33,918 nt of DNA from Methanocella sp. PtaU1.Bin125. GTDB taxonomy: Archaea; Halobacteriota; Methanocellia; Methanocellales; Methanocellaceae. The translations under genes and the position numbers were made by a program. Shown here one piece after another: positions 21,495-28,697 of this stretch (position 1 is its first letter; each line of letters opens with the position of its first letter). Under the pieces are notes generated by a model, which had not been told where the DNA came from, made no database searches, and worked only from the letters and a program-made list of their open reading frames with translations. Where the stretch lies: assembly GCA_002067315.1 (NCBI GenBank), contig MVRA01000060.1, positions 1 to 33,918 of the forward strand, read 5' to 3'.

Positions 21495-22283
21495 ATGCTC
21501 GAGATCTACTGCGACTCGTCCTATAACGAGGACGGGTCGTCATTCATCGGCATCGTCGCCATCGCCGACGGGGTCGAGGTCCACCAGTCCACGACGGCCG
21601 TGCTCCCGGCGCCTCTCAGCAACCTGGAGTGTGAGCGGGCGGCCATCTCGATGGCCATCCGGATGGCCCGGGCGCTGCGGCGGGATGACGAGCAGGTGAT
21701 CATTTACAATGACAACACCGAGGCGGTGAAGGAATACCTCGAGGCCGAGATGTCGCTGTATCCGGTCGAGTATACGCCCAGGGAGAGCCCGCTCCAGTCG
21801 ATGGCGGACCGGCTGTCGAAGCGGTTCCCCCAGCAGCTCGTGGAGATCCACGACCTCTGCCGCCGGCCGGTCGAGTCGTTCACGCCGGAGGTCCTGGCGG
21901 ACATTGCCCGTAATGGCTCGACTGTTCTTTACCTGCAGAAAGACCGGGAGCGCTCGTCCAACACGAAAAGCTGCTACCGGCTGGTCGCCCGGACCGCCGA
22001 CCGGATCCTGTCCGACGATCACCTGTATTGCGCCCGGTCGGGTGAGGTCAAGAATGTCAAGATCGCCCGTGACATCGCCGCCGACGTCGGGGCCGGCGAG
22101 ATCGCCGTCGCCCTGTCCGGCGCATACTTCCTGCTGACCGACGAGACCTGGGGCCTGCGGCTCAAAGGCGGGGAGGCTTACTCCATCCTGCCCTGTGAGA
22201 TCCCCCACCGGATCATCTGCCACGAAGTCGACCGCTCGCCCGAAAACCTCTGGCGCCGCGTGGCCCGGCATAATCATTCATGA
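21495..22283 (+). CDS. RNase H-like domain protein with unknown C-terminal half
   Basis: A 262-residue protein not recognised as a named family. Residues 1-110 look like an RNase HI fold with all four acidic positions: D7 in IYCDSSYNEDG, E47 in LSNLECERAAI, D73 in IIYNDN, and D105 in MADRLSKRF, which parallels the ADxLA motif. The remaining 150 residues are unassigned and contain FTPEVLADIARNG, a putative Cys pair, and ISPxxx-free beta-rich segments such as IAVALSGAYFLLTDETWGLRLKGG. An enzyme on RNA/DNA hybrids, or a reverse-transcriptase-independent RNase H relative, is plausible. TATA-like gatataatg about 28 bases upstream suggests a leaderless start. Confidence 0.75.
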   Translation: MLEIYCDSSYNEDGSSFIGIVAIADGVEVHQSTTAVLPAPLSNLECERAAISMAIRMARALRRDDEQVIIYNDNTEAVKEYLEAEMSLYPVEYTPRESPLQSMADRLSKRFPQQLVEIHDLCRRPVESFTPEVLADIARNGSTVLYLQKDRERSSNTKSCYRLVARTADRILSDDHLYCARSGEVKNVKIARDIAADVGAGEIAVALSGAYFLLTDETWGLRLKGGEAYSILPCEIPHRIICHEVDRSPENLWRRVARHNHS

Positions 22284-22332
22284 AATAGGTTATACATACT
22301 GGCCGGCAGTGCATGAAAAAGCAGGCGCATTT

Positions 22333-22494
22333 TTACCCGGTCTTCTCGAACAAGGACTTATCGGCGCCGCATACCGGGCAAACCCAGTCGTCGGGCAGGC
22401 GCTCGAAAGCGGTCCCCGGCGGCACGCCGTGGTCCGGATCGCCTGCGGCAGGATCGTAAACATACTGGCAAATTGTGCAGATGTATTTATCCAT
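22333..22494 (-). CDS. Rubredoxin
   Basis: A 53-residue rubredoxin, a small cytoplasmic iron protein that carries single electrons, often to oxygen- or superoxide-reducing enzymes in anaerobes. Four cysteine iron ligands are at C6, C9, C39 and C42 ([20 protein letters not shown] and [17 protein letters not shown]). The conserved Tyr, Pro-Gly and Trp37 of the family are present and the length is standard. Codons read cleanly from the ATG at 22494 to the TAA at 22333. It converges with the RNase H-like gene, 49 bases away. TATA-like ctataag read leftward near 22533-22540. It has its own promoter and no operon partner, although a ferritin-like gene lies 5 kb away. Confidence 0.96.
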   Translation of the reverse strand: MDKYICTICQYVYDPAAGDPDHGVPPGTAFERLPDDWVCPVCGADKSLFEKTG

Positions 22495-22599
22495 AACAGA
22501 TAATGCTCCCCGGGAGTGTAACTCCTCCAGGCTTATAGCCTTTGCCTGCGGAAAGCGCCGGGGCGAAACTATTTTTCCCTTGAGAGACTACGGGTAATC

Positions 22600-22761
22600 A
22601 TGGCGAAAAGCAGCAAGAAGAAACAGAAGTACAGCACGAAGGGGATTGGCAGGTTCCAGGTGGTCATGACCGACCGGGTCAGGCTTCTGTTAATTGCCTG
22701 TTTCGTGTGCAGCTTCCTGGTCTTCGGCGCCATTACCCTGTGGCTGGCCCTGTCGCCGTAA
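22600..22761 (+). CDS. Small single-span membrane protein, unknown
   Basis: A 53-residue protein with a strongly basic start (MAKSSKKKQKYSTKGIGRFQ) and one hydrophobic segment at about residues 28-50 (LLLIACFVCSFLVFGAITLW), ending LALSP. The charge pattern predicts an N-in, C-out anchor. The layout resembles Sec61beta-like or other tail-anchored small proteins, but sequence identity to any is not claimed. Codon bias is typical of this genome and a stop follows directly. A weak gggt precedes the ATG at 22591-22595. Function unknown. Confidence 0.62.
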   Translation: MAKSSKKKQKYSTKGIGRFQVVMTDRVRLLLIACFVCSFLVFGAITLWLALSP

Positions 22762-22832
22762 GTTTACGAGATCAGTAACATGGAAAGGTCAAGCCGCCGG
22801 TAAACGGCCGGTTTGGCAAAGGAGGGCTTAAG

Positions 22833-23186
22833 TTGAGAGAATGGGACGTATGGCAAAAACACCCCGAGTATAATACGGTCCTTGCGCTGGTATGTAAGGT
22901 GCCCCGCGAGACGATCGACAGGCTGGAGAAAGCGGGTTTTGTGGTCGACGAAGGGACGAGGCCGCCAGTCAAAGCGGATCAGCTCTTTCTGGTGCACATG
23001 CGGGAGTCAATGGACAAGAAAGACTACTGGAAAAAGTTCGACGGGATCACCGCGAAATACGGCAAGGAGCCCACGCCGGTCCATCTCGAGGAGATGCCCG
23101 AGGTCATCATCCGCTTCCTGGGCCATGTCACCGAAGAGCAGTGCATGAAGATCATCGACGCCACGCTCCGCGAGCTTGTGAAGTGA
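22833..23186 (+). CDS. Hypothetical soluble protein
   Basis: A 117-residue soluble protein of no family I recognise. It begins REWDVWQKHPEYNTVLALVCKVPRETIDRLEKAGFVVDEGT and contains an alternation of helix and strand in a compact alpha/beta layout, with a C-terminal VTEEQCMKIIDATLRELVK helix. It starts with a TTG at 22833, supported by the strong ribosome-binding site aggaggg six bases upstream; the nearby ATG is in another frame. It ends just before a strong terminator hairpin. Its neighbours give no clue to its role. Confidence 0.72.
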   Translation: MREWDVWQKHPEYNTVLALVCKVPRETIDRLEKAGFVVDEGTRPPVKADQLFLVHMRESMDKKDYWKKFDGITAKYGKEPTPVHLEEMPEVIIRFLGHVTEEQCMKIIDATLRELVK

Positions 23187-23194
23187 CGACGGAG

Positions 23195-23234
23195 CCCCGG
23201 GAGGCCCGGGGAAGCCCGGGCGTAACGCTTTTTT
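23195..23234. terminator. Terminator between convergent genes
   Basis: ccccggg (23195-23201) and cccgggg (23205-23211) form a seven-pair stem with loop agg. Further GC-rich sequence precedes six T at 23229-23234, one base of which reaches the stop of the leftward gene. It can end transcripts from the left. Confidence 0.6.
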
Positions 23235-23550
23235 ATAGCCCCATCATCAGGAAGAGAACAGTCATCAGGACGATATCCAGCATGATGACCAGGTAGAGCA
23301 GGGGCATGCTCCATTCGAATATCCTGCTGATGATCGTGGTGTCCAGCACGATGTTCACGATCAGCAGCGGCAAGAGGATGTAGAGGACGTAAACGGAGAG
23401 CGCGAAAGCCTGTGTCTCCGGCCCGGCCTCCGAGCCCGGGAGCCCTGCGATGCCGGTGATGCCGAAATACAGCATGATAAGACAGATGACGGCGATGGAT
23501 AACATCGAAAGCCACAGGACGGCGTCATCGACGATTTGCCGGCGCCCCAT
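23233..23550 (-). CDS. Small multi-span membrane protein, unknown
   Basis: A 105-residue protein with about three membrane segments: residues 10-33 (VLWLSMLSIAVICLIMLYFGITG), 50-70 (FALSVYVLYILLPLLIVNIVL) and 80-103 (MPLLYLVIMLDIVLMTVLFLM). The N-terminal MGRRQIVDDA is charged. No family is recognised. The ATG at 23550 is preferred to a TTG two codons earlier. It lies leftward of a 270-base AT-rich gap whose other side starts an exported protein. It may be part of the envelope cluster that follows, but this is only position. Confidence 0.68.
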   Translation of the reverse strand: MGRRQIVDDAVLWLSMLSIAVICLIMLYFGITGIAGLPGSEAGPETQAFALSVYVLYILLPLLIVNIVLDTTIISRIFEWSMPLLYLVIMLDIVLMTVLFLMMGL

Positions 23551-23556
23551 AAGCAA

Positions 23557-23823
23557 CGACCCCGTCTACGTGTATATTCTCCGTGACAGATAAAGTTACT
23601 TACGGATAGTAAGACTACGATCGCCAAATATATGGGCTAAAATGCCTGGCGCATGTAAAATTTGACTTAAATAGACGTATGGTGCTTTGTTATGTGATAA
23701 AATATATTCACTGCTTAGAAAAACACCCTTTTTACTGTGAACGCAATAAATTTTGACTAAAATAGTATTAATCTTTAACTTTATGGTGCTTCTATCGTTT
23801 ATACAGGGTTTAGGAGGGTAAAC
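23557..23823 (+). promoter_or_regulatory. AT-rich upstream region with imperfect direct repeats
   Basis: Two related segments occur: aaaatttgacttaaatag (23657-23674) with tatggtgctt (23679-23688), and aaattttgactaaaatag (23748-23765) with tatggtgctt (23782-23791). Spacing between the two halves is 4 versus 16 bases. A ribosome-binding site aggaggg at 23812-23818 precedes the ATG at 23824. The repeats look like regulator sites or a duplicated promoter for the exported protein. Confidence 0.6.
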
Positions 23824-24783
23824 ATGGGGTTAAGGAAGTGGTTAATTGTAGCACTTATTGTGCTCATAGCGCTCGGGGTAACGGTACCGGCGCTTGCGTG
23901 GAAAGTATCAAAAATCGGGATCAGCGTCGGCGACATCTTCTACGGGAACGAAGCTTCGCTGCAAAAGCCGAGCGCGACCCTGTTCCACTCGCAGAACCTG
24001 GCAGCGACAGACACGGAGGCGCTCGCGATCAATTTCCCGACCACCGGCGACGGTAGCGTGGTAGCGCCAACCATCGCCCAGACGGTAGCGGGGACGACGA
24101 CGGCCACCGACACGGGATTCTTCAAGGCTAACTATTGCTATACGTCGTTTAGCAACCTAGGCGGTTTCGACCTGGCGGGCGGCATCGGCTCGTGGCATCC
24201 CCTGAGGTCGCCGCTGATGGTGGGCTCCGGCATAAGCTGGCCGTACATGAACAACGCCCCGTTATACGGCCAGGGCACGATGCAGTTCCAGCCGGCGATC
24301 ACCACCGCGCCGGATACCAGCCAGATCAGCTTTGCGCCGGGCACCGCGTCGAGCAGCCTGTTGCAGCCTGCGACGCTTAAGAATACCGTCTCTGGCATCG
24401 GCGGCAACAACACGGCCGGGAACGCCACGGGCGGAAAGGTGAACAACGTGGCGATGCAGGGCGGTAACCTGTCCGCCAATAAAACGGCGGCCAAGAACGC
24501 AACGGCCACGCCGAAGCCGGTTCCGCCGAGGGACTACAAGAACATGACCAAGACGGATATCCAGAATACGAGCGGTCTCGAGAGGCTGTACCGGAACGCG
24601 AACATGGTCAACCCTATCCCCAAGACATATAAGGGAACGGTGGACAGGCCGACGATGATCGCACCAGTGCAGAATCCGATGGCGGACATCCTGTTACCGG
24701 CGAACAAGTCGAAGGTCATCAGCGATGCAGGCAACATGACGAAGGCCGGCACGGCCCTCAAGACGAAGGGTTGGGACCTTTAA
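23824..24783 (+). CDS. Exported protein with glycosylation sequons, unknown
   Basis: A 319-residue predicted exported protein not matched to a family. Residues 1-25 are a signal peptide (MGLRKWLIVALIVLIALGVTV then PALA). The mature part is rich in Asn, Thr, Ser, Ala and Gly and carries several N-x-S/T sequons in its second half (NNTAGNATGG, NLS, NKT, NAT, NMT, NTS, NKS), so it is probably surface-exposed and glycosylated. No transmembrane anchor is seen at the C-terminus. It has a strong ribosome-binding site and repeated upstream elements. Its last 26 bases overlap the end of the convergent gene at 24758. It may be a surface or matrix protein. Confidence 0.75.
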   Translation: MGLRKWLIVALIVLIALGVTVPALAWKVSKIGISVGDIFYGNEASLQKPSATLFHSQNLAATDTEALAINFPTTGDGSVVAPTIAQTVAGTTTATDTGFFKANYCYTSFSNLGGFDLAGGIGSWHPLRSPLMVGSGISWPYMNNAPLYGQGTMQFQPAITTAPDTSQISFAPGTASSSLLQPATLKNTVSGIGGNNTAGNATGGKVNNVAMQGGNLSANKTAAKNATATPKPVPPRDYKNMTKTDIQNTSGLERLYRNANMVNPIPKTYKGTVDRPTMIAPVQNPMADILLPANKSKVISDAGNMTKAGTALKTKGWDL

Positions 24784-25447
24784 CCGGTGCCGTCGAAGCT
24801 CCGGCGCCGGCCGGAGCGCTTTTTTTAGCCGGCTGCGTCCGGGCGTTGATCACGCCTAACGGCAGGGCGATCACGAGCTGTAGCACGACCATGCCCATGA
24901 CGAAGAAGTACATCGGGTTCATCGGCGTGTCCATCAGCAGCCAGATCGTGGGGAAGATAGTGATCAGCATGGCGATATCCAGGCCCGTGAGGATCAGCCC
25001 CATCTTCAGGTCGTGCAGCATTGCGACGACGAAGAAGCACCCGATGAGAAGCCAGAGACTCTGGACATAAGTAGTGAGCGAAAGATCTGGCACCATGTTG
25101 ACCGGCACGTTGAACACGTACATGACGACGACGATGCCCAGCAGCAGGACGACGCTTATGACGTTCAGCACAATGGGGAGCGTACTCCCGGACGGGCCGA
25201 CGGGCCGCCCCGTGACGGACTTCTTGCCCTTTCCATTGCCCTTCCCGGGCTTTCCGGCCGGCTTTGTCGCCTGCCTGCCTGCCGGAGGCGCCCCGTTCGG
25301 AACCGGAGCCGCACCGGGCATCGGCATGCCAGCCGGTGTCCCCATCCCGATATCGGGGATGTCGAGGTTCAGCGTGGGCTCGGGTAACTCGAGGTCCAGC
25401 GAAGGCATTTTCAGGTCTAAGTCCGGCAATTCTCCCGCGTTTGCCAT
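24758..25447 (-). CDS. Membrane protein with Pro-rich N-terminus, unknown
   Basis: A 229-residue protein. Residues 1-85 are low in complexity: alternating Leu/Pro/Asp repeats (PDLDLKMPSLDLELPEPTLN), then a Pro/Ala/Met-rich and Lys/Gly-rich stretch, likely cytoplasmic and disordered. Four hydrophobic segments follow (about 90-112, 125-148, 150-172 and 178-200), and a disordered Ala/Pro/Lys tail. A ribosome-binding site aggtg sits five bases before the ATG. Ends overlap the exported protein gene by 26 bases, head to head at the stops. Function unknown; topology suggests a membrane scaffold or channel-like protein. Confidence 0.72.
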   Translation of the reverse strand: MANAGELPDLDLKMPSLDLELPEPTLNLDIPDIGMGTPAGMPMPGAAPVPNGAPPAGRQATKPAGKPGKGNGKGKKSVTGRPVGPSGSTLPIVLNVISVVLLLGIVVVMYVFNVPVNMVPDLSLTTYVQSLWLLIGCFFVVAMLHDLKMGLILTGLDIAMLITIFPTIWLLMDTPMNPMYFFVMGMVVLQLVIALPLGVINARTQPAKKSAPAGAGASTAPVKGPNPSS

Positions 25448-25581
25448 TTCAACACCTTTTTTAAGACAGGCGCAGCACTGCCGGGCGTCATCCGGCTCAG
25501 CAATGCATATCCTGAGCTAAGTTATTTCCTGAAAATATTAATAGACTTTGTTTCACTTTAATAATTAAAAAAAGAGTACTG

Positions 25582-26199
25582 CTATTGCCGTGTCGCCGAC
25601 GCCGCGTTATACCGGGCGACGTACAGCCGGGCTTCCTCGAGTTTACCCAGGTCGTGGAGCATGACGGCCTTGTTCATCAGGGCGTCCGGGTATCGCCTGT
25701 CGAGCTCGAGTGCCTTATCCACATACTTCATCGCCTCGGCAGCCTTGCCCTGTCCGTAAAGTGCGATAGCCTTATTGTTCAGCGCTTCGGTGTCCCCGGG
25801 GTTTGCCTTCAGGATAGCGTTGAAGCATTGCAGCGCCTGCTCCTGGTCCTGCATGCCCATGTACATGATGCCCTTATAGTTCAATGCGTTCCGGTTGCCG
25901 GGCTCGATGACCAGGATCTGGTCCAGCAGCCCGATGATGCCGGCATAGTCAAACGTCTCGCCCGCGTTTCCCGGATCGTCGCCGGATAGCGCGTCCATCC
26001 GCTTTCCCACCTCGAGAAAAAGCAGGTCGACGCTGTCTTTGTTGGCCTTGCCTGCCCCGGGGGCCTTCGAGGCTTTAGAGGCCTTCGCGACCTTCGGGGC
26101 CTGCGAGGCGCCCGTGACTTTCGAGGTCCGGGGGGCTTTCGAGACCTTCGCTGTCTTCGGTACCTTCGCCGCGGTCATGGTTTTACCATTGGCCTGCAT
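25582..26199 (-). CDS. TPR-repeat protein with basic N-terminal tail
   Basis: A 205-residue protein. The first 55 residues are a low-complexity Lys/Ala/Ser/Thr/Pro tail built of repeats such as SKAP, VAKASKASKAPG. The rest is tetratricopeptide repeats (ALNYKGIMYMGMQDQEQALQCFNAILKANPGD; ALNNKAIALYGQGKAAEAMKYVDKALELDRRYPD; ALMNKAVMLHDLGKLEEARLYVARYNAA), i.e. three or four helical pairs that scaffold protein complexes. The tail might bind nucleic acid or acidic surfaces. An ATG at codon 8 is an alternative start. It lies between two unknown membrane-protein genes, pointing to an envelope assembly, by position only. Confidence 0.82.
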   Translation of the reverse strand: MQANGKTMTAAKVPKTAKVSKAPRTSKVTGASQAPKVAKASKASKAPGAGKANKDSVDLLFLEVGKRMDALSGDDPGNAGETFDYAGIIGLLDQILVIEPGNRNALNYKGIMYMGMQDQEQALQCFNAILKANPGDTEALNNKAIALYGQGKAAEAMKYVDKALELDRRYPDALMNKAVMLHDLGKLEEARLYVARYNAASATRQ

Positions 26200-26279
26200 G
26201 TCCTATATACCTTGCTGGAGCCAGAAAAATATTATACCTGCAGGAGCATTAGTCAAGGGCCGGAGCCGGAGGGATCGCT

Positions 26280-27041
26280 GTGAAACTGGAGCGCGTCGCA
26301 ATCGTTTTCATCATAGCCGTATCGATAGCCGCCTTCGTCATCCCCGCGTTCCACATGCCGGCCGTCCCGGAGCTTCAGCCGATCACCATCGAGGCGCCAC
26401 CGGCGGGAGCGGACCTGATCACACAGGTCGGCTACATGATCATCTCGGGCCTGCTTGCCGGTTTCAGCCCGATGCTGTTCCTCGCGTCGCTGTTCCTCGG
26501 CGTCCTGCTCTTCGTCTATAACAAAAGCCGTGTTTCTCAGTACACGCGATACTATGTTGTCGGCGCTATCGTCGTCTTCTTCGCCTTCCAGTACCGGATG
26601 ACGCTGCCCGGCGGCATCGAGTCCAGCCTCTTCGGGTTCCGGATAATGATGATCATGGCCATCCTGTCCCTCCTTATCGCATTGATCGCGCTGGAGGTCT
26701 CCCCCCGGTTCGCCAGCCGGGCCGCCCGGAACGAGAACGTCCGGGTCACCTACTTTATCTTCATCGGCGCGCTGGTGGCGCTGGTGATCATGCTCTACGG
26801 CGGCGGCGCGAGCATGCCGGCCATCGCTTACGCGGCCGCCACCGGCCACGGGCTCACCGAGCTGCTGATCTTCAACCTGTGCGCCATGGTACCGTCGGTG
26901 GCGTTGTTCACGGCGCTGGGCAGGACCCGTATCCGCCTGAACACCCGGCTGGCCAACAACAGGGAAAGCATCCTGCTCATCGGCACGGTCATCCTCGTGC
27001 TTTCGCTACTGGCCATGGAACTGCTATCGATTCTTTCCTGA
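26280..27041 (+). CDS. Polytopic membrane protein, unknown
   Basis: A 253-residue membrane protein, not recognised. About seven hydrophobic segments are visible: residues 6-24, 52-78, 89-104, 118-140, 158-178, 190-212 and 230-250. A Pro-rich loop (about 25-45) follows the first segment, which may be a signal anchor. The GTG at 26280 has ggaggga five or so bases upstream, a strong ribosome-binding site. It diverges from the TPR gene by 80 bases. No transport motif such as Walker A or a metal motif is seen. Possibly a transporter or a lipid enzyme, but no evidence chooses. Confidence 0.78.
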   Translation: MKLERVAIVFIIAVSIAAFVIPAFHMPAVPELQPITIEAPPAGADLITQVGYMIISGLLAGFSPMLFLASLFLGVLLFVYNKSRVSQYTRYYVVGAIVVFFAFQYRMTLPGGIESSLFGFRIMMIMAILSLLIALIALEVSPRFASRAARNENVRVTYFIFIGALVALVIMLYGGGASMPAIAYAAATGHGLTELLIFNLCAMVPSVALFTALGRTRIRLNTRLANNRESILLIGTVILVLSLLAMELLSILS

Positions 27042-27180
27042 CGGACATCCGTGGAAATGCCGGTGGCCGCAGGCAGCCGCTCGCGCGCGTGCGGATGCCC
27101 GGGCAGAAAAATGCGATGACGAGGACGCCCGTTTTCATCGTTACGCTATGGCCTCTGTGATTCCCGCTTAACACAGAAAC

Positions 27181-28134
27181 TTACATGAAATGCGACAGCG
27201 TCAAATGCCCTTTCCGCAGCGCCGAAGCCTCGATGCCCAGCTTCTCCCGGATGTCGCGGGCCAGCTGCTTGTCGGAGCCATGGAAGGTGTAGACGACTTC
27301 CGGGCCCACCTGCCGGGTGAACTCCATCAGCTCGTCGTAGTCGGCGTGGTCGGAAAGCGGGAAGGCCGTGTCCACCCGGGCGGCATACCGGTGCCCGGCG
27401 TCGACAGCCCATCCTGATACGGAGGCCGTCCGGGCTCCTGCCGCCAGGTACTTTTTCACCTTCGGGTCGTTGCGGCCGGCCGAGGACGATACGATGACCG
27501 CAGGGCCCGCCGGCTCGTCGGGCACCGGCCGGGCGCCGAACGAGTGCCCGAACCGGGTGAGAATACTGTTCATCTTTATAATAGGCACCGTGGCGTACAG
27601 GTCGAAGCCGCTCATCGCGGCCAGCACTTCCTGCGCCTTGCCGAAGGTGTAGGCGTAGATGACCGAGTGGAGGTCTTTCGCCGCGTTGTCCTCCGCCCAG
27701 TCCCGCATGGACTTCACCGTCTCCCCGGTCGGGGGGAACACGTATTTGTCCCGGCCGAAAGTGGACTCGATGACCAGGGTATGAGCTTTGACAGGCTTCG
27801 CGCCGGGAGAAAAGTACTTGGTGCGGGTGCACAGGTCTCCGGTATATAAGACTTGCCGCTCGCCCCGGATGAGGAACATCGTGGAGCCGGGCACGTGGCC
27901 CGAGTCGAGCATCTCCACGTCGGCGCACTCCGCTACCTGGAGCCGGGTGCCGGTCCGCTCCCCCGCGACGGCCCCGGTGATCTCCGAGCAGATGACGCTG
28001 CCGTTGAACGAGGACGGCACGTGGTCAAAGTGCGCGTGGGAGACGAGGTTGACCGAGTCCCTCGCGCAGCGCCGGGGGTCGCAGTGGTACTGCCTGCCGG
28101 AGAACACGGATATGCCGTTATCCAGGTATATCAT
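27181..28134 (-). CDS. MBL-fold exonuclease-like protein
   Basis: A 317-residue metallo-beta-lactamase fold protein of the nucleic-acid-acting type (Artemis/Apollo, CPSF and DNA-ligase-associated exonuclease relatives). The metal motif reads SHAHFDH; IESTFG (near residue 120), SDHADYDEL and the C-terminal TFHGS fit beta-CASP or exonuclease-like members. The target is probably DNA or RNA ends, but which is open. The ATG at 28134 is chosen over one at 28287: the 51 extra residues are AT-rich and unlike the family, a TATA-like tattttatta lies about 60 bases upstream of 28134, and MIYLDNGISVFSG is a natural beginning. The longer form is a real alternative. Confidence 0.83.
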   Translation of the reverse strand: MIYLDNGISVFSGRQYHCDPRRCARDSVNLVSHAHFDHVPSSFNGSVICSEITGAVAGERTGTRLQVAECADVEMLDSGHVPGSTMFLIRGERQVLYTGDLCTRTKYFSPGAKPVKAHTLVIESTFGRDKYVFPPTGETVKSMRDWAEDNAAKDLHSVIYAYTFGKAQEVLAAMSGFDLYATVPIIKMNSILTRFGHSFGARPVPDEPAGPAVIVSSSAGRNDPKVKKYLAAGARTASVSGWAVDAGHRYAARVDTAFPLSDHADYDELMEFTRQVGPEVVYTFHGSDKQLARDIREKLGIEASALRKGHLTLSHFM

Positions 28135-28332
28135 CAGCCTTTCTTTGTGCCCCTCGTTGAAATAGTTGCCCGTTGTGAAACATAATAAAATATCACCCCG
28201 GTCAGGTGAAATCAACATCCCGCCGGCCGTCCGGCGCAAGGACGGCTTTATTATGTTTATGAAATTATAGGGGAGTTTTTTCTTCATAGCTAAAGGTAAT
28301 TAAAAGCACGACAGTGCTCTGTTAATCAAAAG

Positions 28333-28397
28333 CTTTATATCCAATCGTTTTTAAGTAACATATAGTCATTTATCAGGTATTTTTTATTATGGAGGTG
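28333..28397 (+). promoter_or_regulatory. Histone gene promoter and ribosome-binding site
   Basis: ctttatat at 28333-28340 is a TATA-like box facing right. With a start near 28363 the leader would be about 40 bases and carry ggaggtg at 28391-28397, a near-perfect ribosome-binding site seven bases before the ATG. The strength fits an abundant chromatin protein. Confidence 0.6.
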
Positions 28398-28404
28398 TAA
28401 AAGC

Positions 28405-28614
28405 ATGAAAGAACTTCCCGTCGCATCCGTAGACCGGATCATCAGGAACGCAGGCGCGGACAGGGTCAGCGAGGACGCCAAGGAGGCGCTCGCCGTCATC
28501 CTGGAGGAGTACGGCACCAAGGTATCGGCCGAGGCGATCAAGCTCTGCAAGCACGCCGGCCGTAAGACCGTCAAAGAAGAAGACATCAAGTTAGCTTCTC
28601 AGCGGCTCCATTAA
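28405..28614 (+). CDS. Archaeal histone
   Basis: A 69-residue single histone fold of the HMf type, which dimerises and wraps DNA into hypernucleosome-like rods. Typical features are the start MKELPVASVDRIIRNAGADRVS, the middle helix KEALAVILEEYGTKVSAEAIKLCKHAG and the ending RKTVKEEDIKLASQRL with the conserved RKTV-KxxDI. Length is standard and no tail is present. It has a strong ribosome-binding site and a hairpin terminator with T7 behind it, so it stands as a single-gene unit. Confidence 0.97.
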   Translation: MKELPVASVDRIIRNAGADRVSEDAKEALAVILEEYGTKVSAEAIKLCKHAGRKTVKEEDIKLASQRLH

Positions 28615-28623
28615 GTCACTATG

Positions 28624-28662
28624 GCGGACGGCGCTGCCGGCCGCTCTTCCTTATGTTTTTTT
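28624..28662 (+). terminator. Histone gene terminator
   Basis: gcggacggc (28624-28632) pairs with gccggccgc (28636-28644) with one mismatch over loop gct, followed after 11 bases by seven T at 28656-28662. Confidence 0.65.
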
Positions 28663-28697
28663 ATCGTCTGTAATATCCCGCGTTACCAGCAAAGCGG

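Noticed and set aside
28135-28287. N-terminal extension of the MBL-fold gene
   Set aside because: Fifty-one AT-rich codons with no family match; a promoter-like site lies within it. Kept only as an alternative start.
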